Shown here piece after piece: positions 57,517 through 64,000 of a stretch of 64,000 nucleotides of DNA. The notes beneath the pieces were generated by a model. It was not told the DNA's origin and searched no databases. It saw nothing but the letters and a program-made list of their open reading frames with translations. Source of the DNA: Solwaraspora sp. WMMA2065 (GTDB lineage: Bacteria > Actinomycetota > Actinomycetes > Mycobacteriales > Micromonosporaceae); NCBI RefSeq assembly GCF_030345075.1, contig NZ_CP128361.1:2294001-2358000 (forward strand), written 5' to 3'. Both the position numbers and the translations under genes were made by a program. Positions within the stretch are counted from its first letter, which is position 1. Every line of letters starts with the position of its first letter.

Positions 57517-59008
57517 CACCGGCCCGGTCCAGCCGGCGCAGCTGCCCGGTCAGCCGGCTACGGAACTCCGCCCACACCCCGGGCGGGACCGCGCCGGTGT
57601 CGTCGGTCGGCACCGGTCCGGACCAGCCCACCTCGGCCAACGCCGCCAGCCGGGGGAAGGCCCGCCACCACACCCGCTGCTCGGTGGGCAGGTACTCGCT
57701 CCACAGCTGCCCCTGCACCCCGAGCACGTCGCCGGGCTGGAACCCGTACACCGTGCGCAGCGGCAGCACCCCGGCGATGGCCAACGGCTCGGCCGGATCG
57801 TCGGACTCGGCCCAGTCGAAGTACGTGTGGCTGTACGGCGCGGCGACCACCGGCAGACCGGCGGCCCGGGCCGCGTCGATCCGGTCGATGCCCCGCCAGG
57901 CGAAGACGGTGGCCCCGGCCGGTGCACCCCGGTCGAGCAGTTCGTCCCAGACTGCAGTCCGCCGGCCGTGGCCCGCCAGATGCTCGGCGAGCCGCCCGGT
58001 CCACCAGCCCTGCAGGTCCGCCACCCGGGGCAGGCCGAGTTCGGTGGCACGAGCGACGGCCGCCGGGTTCGCCGCCCACTCGGCGGTCGGCACCTCGTCC
58101 CCGCCGACGTGCACGTACTCGAACGGGAAGACCTCGACCACCTCGTCGAGGATGTGGTGCACGGCGGCCAACGTGGCCGGTTCCAGGTTGAGTACGTGGG
58201 TGGAGATCCCCCAGGTCGTCCCGACTGCCAACTGGCGGGTCGGATCGTTGCCGAACTCGGGATAGGCCGCGATCGCCGCCTGGGCGTGCCCGGGCAGGTC
58301 GATCTCCGGCATGATCCGCACGCCGCGCCGAGCCGCGTACGCCACCAGGTCACGCAGCTCCGCCTGCCGGTACCAGCCACCGTGCGGCACCCCGTCACTG
58401 CGGCCGTCCCGGAGGTGACCGGCCGGCGACGCCACGCGGAACCCGCCCACCTCGGTCAACCGGGGGTACCGCCGCACCTCGAACCGCCAACCCTGGTCAT
58501 CGGTCAGATGCAGGTGCAGGGTGTTGAGCTTGTGCATGGCCAGCACGTCGACGTAGCGGTAGAGCAGCGGCAACGGGTGGCACCAGCGGGCCACGTCGAG
58601 CAGCGACCCCCGCCAGGGGTACGCCGGCACGTCGACGATCTCCACCATCGGCAGCCGCCACGGCACCCCGGTGACCGGGCCGGCCGCGTACACCTGCTCG
58701 GGCAGCAACTGCCGCAGCGTCTGCACCGCCCAGCGCAGCCCGGCCTCGGCGGCGGCCACCGCCCGGACCCCGGCCGGGTCGACCCGCAGCCGGTAGCCCT
58801 CGGCACCGAGCTCGGGATCATCGCGCACCAGCAGGCTGATCACGCCATCGCCGGGTGCCCCGACCGGCGGCAACGGCAGCCCGGTCGCCGGGGTGAGCAG
58901 CTCGCGCAGCAGGTCGGCGACACCGACCGGCGCGCACACGCTGGTCGCGGCATCGAGGGCGAAATGCCCGGCCTCACGGATCAGGTGGGTGGGACGTGGC
59001 AAAAGCAT
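57491..59008 (-). CDS. Beta-N-acetylhexosaminidase (GH20)
   Basis: A 505-residue glycosidase that removes terminal N-acetylglucosamine, for example from chitin oligomers. The GH20b N-terminal domain is followed by the barrel with LHLHLTDDQGWRFEVRRYP, MPEIDLPGHAQAAIAAYPEF and VHVGGDEVPTAEW; D304-E305 is the catalytic pair of this substrate-assisted mechanism. There is no signal peptide, so it probably acts on imported oligosaccharides in the cytoplasm. ATG 59008 is taken; GTG 59014 and TTG 59020 are possible. No chitin transport genes are adjacent. Confidence 0.9.
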   Translation of the reverse strand: MLLPRPTHLIREAGHFALDAATSVCAPVGVADLLRELLTPATGLPLPPVGAPGDGVISLLVRDDPELGAEGYRLRVDPAGVRAVAAAEAGLRWAVQTLRQLLPEQVYAAGPVTGVPWRLPMVEIVDVPAYPWRGSLLDVARWCHPLPLLYRYVDVLAMHKLNTLHLHLTDDQGWRFEVRRYPRLTEVGGFRVASPAGHLRDGRSDGVPHGGWYRQAELRDLVAYAARRGVRIMPEIDLPGHAQAAIAAYPEFGNDPTRQLAVGTTWGISTHVLNLEPATLAAVHHILDEVVEVFPFEYVHVGGDEVPTAEWAANPAAVARATELGLPRVADLQGWWTGRLAEHLAGHGRRTAVWDELLDRGAPAGATVFAWRGIDRIDAARAAGLPVVAAPYSHTYFDWAESDDPAEPLAIAGVLPLRTVYGFQPGDVLGVQGQLWSEYLPTEQRVWWRAFPRLAALAEVGWSGPVPTDDTGAVPPGVWAEFRSRLTGQLRRLDRAGVSYRPPDD

Positions 59009-59064
59009 GTCCACAGCCAAGCACAGGAGTTCCGCCCGCGCGCCCGGCGCGGCATCATGGGCAG

Positions 59065-59541
59065 ATGATGGACGAGGGGTGGGCTTGGTCGGACGCGTGG
59101 ATCTTCGTCTCGGCGGTCATCGCGGGCAAGGTGGGTCGGCACCGCAGGTCGCCGCTGAGCCGTCGACCCGAAGGGGTACGTCTGGTCGACGTGCTCGCCA
59201 CCGCCGAACACCTCAACCAGGCGATCCCCACCCGGGAAGAAATAGAGACCGGGGTACGCCGACTGCTCGGTGCCGACCTGATCTCGGTCAGCGACGGCTG
59301 GTTCCTGGTGACCGAGGCCGGGGAACAGCTGTGGCGGGACCGGCCACGCAGCGGTCTGACCACCACGGTGGACAGTGTGCACGGGGTGCTCGACCAGCGG
59401 TACGCCGCCACCGAGGCCGAGTGGCGGCTGGACGACCAGGACCACGCCGCCGCGATGCTCGAATACACCGGGCGTTTCCTGCCGCCGGTGCCCCGGCGTT
59501 CGGTGGAGAACTCCGCCGCCGCCCAGCAGGGCCGGGCCTGA
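59065..59541 (+). CDS. Hypothetical helical protein
   Basis: A 158-residue protein that I do not recognise by function. It starts MMDEGWAWSDAWIFVSAVIA. Residues 30-95 (EGVRLVDVLATAEHLNQAIP, then EEIETGVRRLLGADLISVSD and GWFLVTEAGEQLWR) have the look of a winged-helix fold. The end is unstructured. Related short proteins occur widely in actinomycetes. Two consecutive ATGs are possible. It is divergent from the hexosaminidase and converges on hisF. Confidence 0.65.
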   Translation: MMDEGWAWSDAWIFVSAVIAGKVGRHRRSPLSRRPEGVRLVDVLATAEHLNQAIPTREEIETGVRRLLGADLISVSDGWFLVTEAGEQLWRDRPRSGLTTTVDSVHGVLDQRYAATEAEWRLDDQDHAAAMLEYTGRFLPPVPRRSVENSAAAQQGRA

Positions 59542-59574
59542 CCTCGGGCGGGTCGACGGGGTCGGCTACGGCGG

Positions 59575-60357
59575 TCAGCGCACCGGGTGGCCGGCGTCAC
59601 GCAGCTCCTGTTTGACCGCGCCGATGGTCAGCTCGCCGAAGTGGAACACGCTCGCGGCGAGGACCGCGTCAGCCCCGGCGGCCACCGCCGGTGGGAAGTG
59701 CGCGGTGGCACCGGCACCGCCGCTGGCGATCACCGGTATGTCGACCACCGCCCGTACCGCAGCGATGAGCTCGACGTCGAAACCCGCCTTGGTGCCGTCG
59801 GCGTCCATCGAGTTGAGCAGGATCTCACCGGCACCCAGTTCGGCCCCGCGCCGCGCCCAGGCCACCGCGTCGATCGCGGTCCCCCGCCGACCGCCATGGG
59901 TGGTCACCTCGAACCCGCTCGGCGTGTCGCCGCTGGCGACCGTCTCCCGCCCGGCGCGGCGTACATCCAGGGACAGCACCAGCACCTGCCGGCCGAACCG
60001 GTCGGCGACCTCAGCGATCAGACCGGGACGGGCGATCGCCGCGGTGTTCACCCCGACCTTGTCCGCCCCGGCGCGCAGCAGCGTGTCCACGTTCTCCACC
60101 GAACGCACCCCGCCGCCGACGGTGAGCGGGATGAACACCGACTCGGCGGTCCGGCGGACCACGTCCAGCATGGTGCCGCGGGCGTCGGAAGAGGCGGTGA
60201 CGTCGAGGAAGGTCAGCTCGTCCGCTCCGGCCGCGTCGTAGGCGGCGGCCAGCTCGACCGGATCCCCGGCGTCGCGCAGGTCGACGAAGTTGACCCCCTT
60301 GACCACCCGGCCCGCGTCCACGTCGAGGCAGGGGATCACCCGGACCGCGACGCTCAC
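59575..60357 (-). CDS. hisF: Imidazole glycerol phosphate synthase subunit HisF
   Basis: The 260-residue cyclase subunit joins PRFAR with ammonia from HisH to give IGP and AICAR. Seen: [20 protein letters not shown] with the catalytic Asp, [20 protein letters not shown], the second catalytic Asp in [16 protein letters not shown], and [13 protein letters not shown]. The GTG overlaps the priA stop (GTGA). It is the last his gene on this strand in the window. Confidence 0.95.
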   Translation of the reverse strand: MSVAVRVIPCLDVDAGRVVKGVNFVDLRDAGDPVELAAAYDAAGADELTFLDVTASSDARGTMLDVVRRTAESVFIPLTVGGGVRSVENVDTLLRAGADKVGVNTAAIARPGLIAEVADRFGRQVLVLSLDVRRAGRETVASGDTPSGFEVTTHGGRRGTAIDAVAWARRGAELGAGEILLNSMDADGTKAGFDVELIAAVRAVVDIPVIASGGAGATAHFPPAVAAGADAVLAASVFHFGELTIGAVKQELRDAGHPVR

Positions 60358-61100
60358 CCGGAAACCTCCGGGCGACCGGCGTCGCGCAGCGCGGCGAGCG
60401 CCTGCGCGACGCTGAACGCGCCCGCGTACAGCGCCTTGCCGGCGATCACACCCTCCACCCCGGCCGATTCCAGCGTGGCAAGCGCCCGCAGATCATCCAG
60501 GGTGGAGACGCCGCCGGAGGCGATCACCGGCGCGTCGGTCCGCGAGCACACCTCACGGAGCAGGTCCAGGTTCGGTCCCCGCATGGTGCCGTCCTTGGTG
60601 ATGTCGGTGACCACGTACCGCGCGGCCCCGGCCTTGTCCAGCCGTTCGAGGATCTCGAACAGGTTGCCGCCGTCACGGGTCCAGCCTCGGGCGGCCAGCG
60701 TACGGCCACGCACGTCCAGGCCGATCGCCACCCGGTCGCCGAACTCGGCGACGATCCGGTCGCACCAGACCGGATCCTCCAACGCGGCGGTGCCGATGTT
60801 GACCCGGGCCGCGCCGGTGCCCAACGCGGCGGCGAGCGACTCGTCGTCGCGGATCCCGCCGGACAACTCCACCGCCACGTCGAGCTGCCGGACCACCTCG
60901 GCGAGCAGATGGGCGTTGCTGCCGCGGCCGAAGGCGGCGTCGAGGTCGACCAGGTGGATCCACTCCGCCCCGTCACGCTGCCAGGCGAGCGCCGCCTCCA
61001 GCGGATCACCGTAGGAGGTTTCGCTACCGGCCGCGCCCTGGACCAGGCGGACGGCCTGGCCGTCGGCGACGTCGACAGCGGGAAGCAGGGTCAGAGTCAC
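60354..61100 (-). CDS. priA: Phosphoribosyl isomerase A, bifunctional HisA/TrpF
   Basis: A 248-residue barrel isomerase. [20 protein letters not shown] carries the first catalytic Asp, [20 protein letters not shown] binds a phosphate, and [20 protein letters not shown] carries the second Asp. In actinobacteria without a trpF gene this enzyme (PriA) serves both histidine and tryptophan synthesis. The trp genes at 31.9-37.8 kb include no trpF, which fits. It sits between a small membrane-protein gene and hisF, 27 bp from the former. Confidence 0.93.
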   Translation of the reverse strand: MTLTLLPAVDVADGQAVRLVQGAAGSETSYGDPLEAALAWQRDGAEWIHLVDLDAAFGRGSNAHLLAEVVRQLDVAVELSGGIRDDESLAAALGTGAARVNIGTAALEDPVWCDRIVAEFGDRVAIGLDVRGRTLAARGWTRDGGNLFEILERLDKAGAARYVVTDITKDGTMRGPNLDLLREVCSRTDAPVIASGGVSTLDDLRALATLESAGVEGVIAGKALYAGAFSVAQALAALRDAGRPEVSG

Positions 61101-61127
61101 GGATCGTCTCCTCGAAGATGGTGGGTG

Positions 61128-61454
61128 TCAGGTCCGTCGGCCGAGTGCGATGACCACGACGGCGGGTGCCACGAGCAGCAGTACGGCGATCAGCAGCAGG
61201 CGCAGCGCCATGTCGGGCACGGCCAGCCAGACGACCGCCAGCGCCGCCACGGTCAGCACTGCGATCCCGGCGCGTTCGGCGCGGCTGCGCCGGATGAACA
61301 ACCGCCCGGTGCGCCCGCCCGGCCGGCGTGGGGTGAGCCGGCGCAGCGCGGACCGACGACGCTGCCGGCGGGCGCTGGTCCGGGCCCGGGCGGCCCGCTC
61401 GCGTTCCGCCTCGGCCAGCCGGGCGGCCCGGCGGCGGGCCCGTTCCTTGCTCAC
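61128..61454 (-). CDS. Small basic membrane protein within the his operon
   Basis: A 108-residue protein. A strongly basic N-terminus (VSKERARRRAARLAEAERER and further Arg runs) is followed by two hydrophobic helices (AGIAVLTVAALAVVWLAV, LLLIAVLLLVAPAVVVIALG). GTG 61454 overlaps the hisH stop (GTGA), so it is translated with the his genes. Homologues in this spot occur in related actinomycetes; the function is unknown. Confidence 0.75.
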   Translation of the reverse strand: MSKERARRRAARLAEAERERAARARTSARRQRRRSALRRLTPRRPGGRTGRLFIRRSRAERAGIAVLTVAALAVVWLAVPDMALRLLLIAVLLLVAPAVVVIALGRRT

Positions 61455-62116
61455 CGGTCCTCCCCTCCCGTCGTGGTCGGCGCAGTCAGCATGGCCAGCC
61501 AGTTGCCCAGCAGGGTGGCCCCGGTCTGGCCGGACTTCTCCGGATGGAACTGCGTCGCCGACAGCGCACCGCGTTCGGCGGCGGCCACGAAGCGGCCCCC
61601 GTGACCGGTGGTGGTGACCAGGGCGCCGGCGGCGGTCAGCTGATCGACGGCGAGCGCCGCGTAGGAGTGCACGAAGTAGAACCGGGCGTCGGCGGGCTGC
61701 CCGGCGAACAAGGTGCTGCCGGCCGGCGCGGCGACGGTGTTCCAGCCCATGTGCGGCACCCGCTCGGCGGGCAGCCGGCGAACCCCGCCGGGCAGCAGGC
61801 CGAGCCCTTTGGTGACCACCCCGTGCTCCTCGCCGTACTCGAAGAGGATCTGCATGCCGACGCAGATGCCGAGCACCGGGCGTCCCTCGGCGACCCGCCG
61901 GGCGATCACCGGCGCCGCGCCCAACTCGTCGATGCCGGACATGCAGGCCGCGTACGCGCCGACACCCGGCACCACCAGCCCGGCGGCGGCGTCGGCCGCG
62001 GCCAGGTCGGCGGTCACGGTCACCTGGGCACCGGCCCGGGCCAGCGCGCGTTCGGCGGAGCGCAGATTGCCGGAGCCGTAGTCGAGCACCACGACGGCCG
62101 GCGGTGGCGTGGCCAT
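61451..62116 (-). CDS. hisH: Imidazole glycerol phosphate synthase subunit HisH
   Basis: The 221-residue glutaminase subunit supplies ammonia to HisF. The nucleophile Cys is in LGICVGMQILF, and the His and Glu of the triad are in SATQFHPEKSG. VVLDYGSGNLRSAERALARA is the typical start. The ATG overlaps the preceding small gene by one base (TGATG). Confidence 0.95.
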   Translation of the reverse strand: MATPPPAVVVLDYGSGNLRSAERALARAGAQVTVTADLAAADAAAGLVVPGVGAYAACMSGIDELGAAPVIARRVAEGRPVLGICVGMQILFEYGEEHGVVTKGLGLLPGGVRRLPAERVPHMGWNTVAAPAGSTLFAGQPADARFYFVHSYAALAVDQLTAAGALVTTTGHGGRFVAAAERGALSATQFHPEKSGQTGATLLGNWLAMLTAPTTTGGEDR

Positions 62117-62286
62117 CAGTCACCTCCGGGTAGCAGCCAGAACACACCGGCGGCGACCGCCAGCAGGGCGAGCCCGGCGGCCAGGCCGACGGCACCGCGC
62201 CCGGCACCCTGACGATGCAGCGACCAGGCACCACCGACCAGCACCCCGGCCAGCGCGAACAGCGCTACCGGCAGGAAGCTGTCCAC
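62116..62286 (-). CDS. Tiny two-helix membrane protein between hisB and hisH
   Basis: A 56-residue protein with two hydrophobic helices (FLPVALFALAGVLVGGAW, AVGLAAGLALLAVAAGVFWL) linked by a basic loop HRQGAGRG. GTG 62286 lies one base beyond the hisB stop and the gene ends at the hisH start, so it is embedded in the operon. No function is known. Confidence 0.65.
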   Translation of the reverse strand: MDSFLPVALFALAGVLVGGAWSLHRQGAGRGAVGLAAGLALLAVAAGVFWLLPGGD

Positions 62287-62287
62287 G

Positions 62288-62899
62288 TTACAGCGCGCCT
62301 TTGGTGCTGGGCACCGAGCCGGCCGACCGGGGGTCGATCGCCACCGCCTCGCGCAGCGCCCGGGAGACCGCCTTGAACTGGGCCTCGACCACGTGGTGCG
62401 CATCCGGGTGGCCGCCGTCGCGGGCGGCCCGCAGCACCGACACGTGCAGCGTGATCATGGCCGAATGGCCGAGTGACTCCCAGATGTGCCGGGTCATGCT
62501 GGTCGGGTAGACCGGCCCGATGTAGGGCGCCAGCGCCGGCTCGTCGTGCACCACGTACGGCCGGCCGGACAGGTCGACCGCCGCTCGTACCAGCACCTCG
62601 TCCATCGGAATGGTGGCCGAGCCGTACCGGCGGATGCCCGCCTTGTCGCCCAGCGCTTGGCGCAGCGCGGTGCCCAGCGCGATCGCCGTGTCCTCCATCG
62701 TGTGGTGCGCGTCGATCTCCAGGTCACCGACCGTCTGTACGGTCAGGTCGAAACCGCCGTGCCGGGCGATCTGGTGCAGCATGTGGTCGTAGAAGCCGAC
62801 ACCGGTGCCGATGTCGGCGGTGCCGGTGCCGTCGAGGTCCAGCTCCACCAGCACCTTGGTCTCGGCCGTGGTGCGTTCGACCCGCGCGGTGCGGTTCAT
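62288..62899 (-). CDS. hisB: Imidazoleglycerol-phosphate dehydratase
   Basis: A 203-residue metal-dependent dehydratase, monofunctional as in other actinobacteria. Seen: [40 protein letters not shown], and the repeat half [12 protein letters not shown] with [20 protein letters not shown], which supply the two metal-binding His-x-x-x-Glu sets. The start overlaps the hisC stop by one base (TGATG). Confidence 0.95.
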   Translation of the reverse strand: MNRTARVERTTAETKVLVELDLDGTGTADIGTGVGFYDHMLHQIARHGGFDLTVQTVGDLEIDAHHTMEDTAIALGTALRQALGDKAGIRRYGSATIPMDEVLVRAAVDLSGRPYVVHDEPALAPYIGPVYPTSMTRHIWESLGHSAMITLHVSVLRAARDGGHPDAHHVVEAQFKAVSRALREAVAIDPRSAGSVPSTKGAL

Positions 62900-64000
62900 C
62901 AGATTCCTTCCGTGGACGCTCCGGCCCGCAGGCCAGGGAGGAAATTTGCGGCTGTCTGCGACGTGGCGGCCCGTTCGGCCTTGGCGACCAGTTCGGTCAT
63001 CGCGGCGAGGAACGCGTCGGTCTCCTGCGGCGTCCCAGCGGTCACCCGCAGCCAGCCGGCCAGCCCGACGTCGCGGACCAGCACCCCACGCTCCAGCAAC
63101 GCCTGCCAGACGGCCCGCTGGTCGCCACCGGCGACGCCATCGACACCGCACAGCACGAAGTTGGCGTCGCTGTCCGCCACGGTGAGCCCGAGCCGACGCA
63201 GCTCGGCGACGATCCGGTCCCGCTGATGCATGATCACCCGTACCGTACCGAGCAGGGTGTCCCGGTGCGCCAGCGCCGCCCGGGCCGCCGCCTGGGTGAG
63301 TGCCGACAGATGGTAGGGCAGGCGGACCAGTTGGACCGCGTCGACCACCGCCGGATGCGCGGCCAGGTAGCCCAGCCGACCGCCGGCGAAACCGAACGCC
63401 TTGCTCATCGTCCGGGTCACCACCAGCCGTGGATGCGTCGACAGCAGCTGCACCGCGCTGGCCGTGCCGGGGCGGGCGAACTCGGCGTACGCCTCGTCGA
63501 CGACGACCATGCCCGGCGCGGCGGCCAGCACCGCCCGCACCACCGCCGGGTCCAGGGCGGTCCCGGTCGGGTTGTTCGGGGAGCAGAGGAAGACCAGGTC
63601 CGGCTGGTGCTCGACCACCTGGCCGGCCGCGTCGTCGGCGGACAGGTCGAAGTCGGGTCCGCGCCGGCCGTCCACCCACCGGGTGCCGGTGCCCACCGCC
63701 AGCAGCGGATGCATCGAGTACGCCGGGGTGAAGCCGAGCGCCACCCGGTCGGGACCGGCGAACGCCTGCAGCAGCTGCTGCTGGATCTCATTGGAGCCGT
63801 TGGCCGCCCACACCCCGGCGGTGGTCAGCCCATGGCCGAGATAGCCGGCCAGGTCGGCCCGCAGCGCGACCGCATCCCGGTCCGGGTAGCGGTTGAGTTC
63901 CCGCAGTTCGGCGGTGACCGCCTCGGCGATCGCCTCGACCACGACGTCCGGCAGCGGGTAGGAGTTCTCGTTGGTGTTGAGCCGCACCGGCACGTCCAAC
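62899..64000 (-). CDS. hisC: Histidinol-phosphate aminotransferase, partial at right edge
   Basis: The frame is open to the window end, so the first residues are missing. The visible 366 residues show [80 protein letters not shown], and the PLP lysine in [20 protein letters not shown]. This is a class I/II aminotransferase of histidine synthesis. It leads the hisC-hisB-hisH-priA-hisF order; hisD would be expected just outside the window. Confidence 0.93.
   Translation of the reverse strand, partial: LDVPVRLNTNENSYPLPDVVVEAIAEAVTAELRELNRYPDRDAVALRADLAGYLGHGLTTAGVWAANGSNEIQQQLLQAFAGPDRVALGFTPAYSMHPLLAVGTGTRWVDGRRGPDFDLSADDAAGQVVEHQPDLVFLCSPNNPTGTALDPAVVRAVLAAAPGMVVVDEAYAEFARPGTASAVQLLSTHPRLVVTRTMSKAFGFAGGRLGYLAAHPAVVDAVQLVRLPYHLSALTQAAARAALAHRDTLLGTVRVIMHQRDRIVAELRRLGLTVADSDANFVLCGVDGVAGGDQRAVWQALLERGVLVRDVGLAGWLRVTAGTPQETDAFLAAMTELVAKAERAATSQTAANFLPGLRAGASTEGI

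Overview
The window is high-GC chromosomal DNA of an actinomycete, most likely a Micromonosporaceae member (Micromonospora or a close relative). The grounds are GTG/TTG starts, dense ATGA/GTGA gene overlaps, actinobacterial his/trp gene order with a priA-type isomerase, a Streptomyces-like iron box, and many secreted proteases. No rRNA, tRNA, CRISPR array or origin was seen.

Left part (1-15.4 kb), accessory in character. A small GntR regulator faces three translationally coupled genes of unknown function (624-2304). A tetR-smr efflux operon follows, with a symmetric 32-bp operator. Next come a secreted S1 protease carrying a cellulose-binding module, a large XRE-STAND-TPR regulator and a phosphofructokinase whose upstream DNA holds a second, decayed tetR 3' end. 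From about 9.36 to 13.1 kb the base composition drops visibly: a GT-C-type membrane glycosyltransferase, an IS66 transposase relic and two paralogous secreted mini-proteins lie there. An apparently intact IS1380-family element (13305-14990, 14-bp terminal repeats, CTGAG target duplication) and a decayed Uma2-type nuclease gene close the region.

Middle part (15.4-43 kb). A proline-rich membrane protein is paired with an FtsK/SpoIIIE-type ATPase. Then follow a secreted S1 protease, a channel-like protein without a recognisable K+ filter, and a secreted SGNH hydrolase. The metabolic core is gltBD; hisI-trpE-(Trp-associated membrane protein) and trpCBA-lgt-monooxygenase, interrupted by one opposite-strand gene; then a very acidic protein and an ABC-2 exporter with its TetR regulator. 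trpD, trpG and trpF are absent here; the priA gene at 60.4 kb can explain the lack of trpF.

Right part (43-64 kb). A DUF2470 gene and an S4 ribosomal-protein paralogue diverge from an iron-box region. Next are a heterodimeric ABC exporter with one degenerate ATP site, a TIGR03085 protein, an isolated class I terpene synthase abutting a histidine-kinase C-terminal relic, a PepSY protein, two paralogous secreted subtilases, a long-chain acyl-CoA ligase, a divergent MocR/YczE pair and a GH20 hexosaminidase. The his operon (hisC-hisB-orf-hisH-orf-priA-hisF, reverse strand) runs off the right edge inside hisC.

I found no convincing new multi-gene system. The most interesting leads are the terpene synthase joined to a severed kinase, the iron-box S4 paralogue, the filterless channel, the coupled unknown operon beside the GntR gene, and the low-GC island with its paired loss of cysteines.
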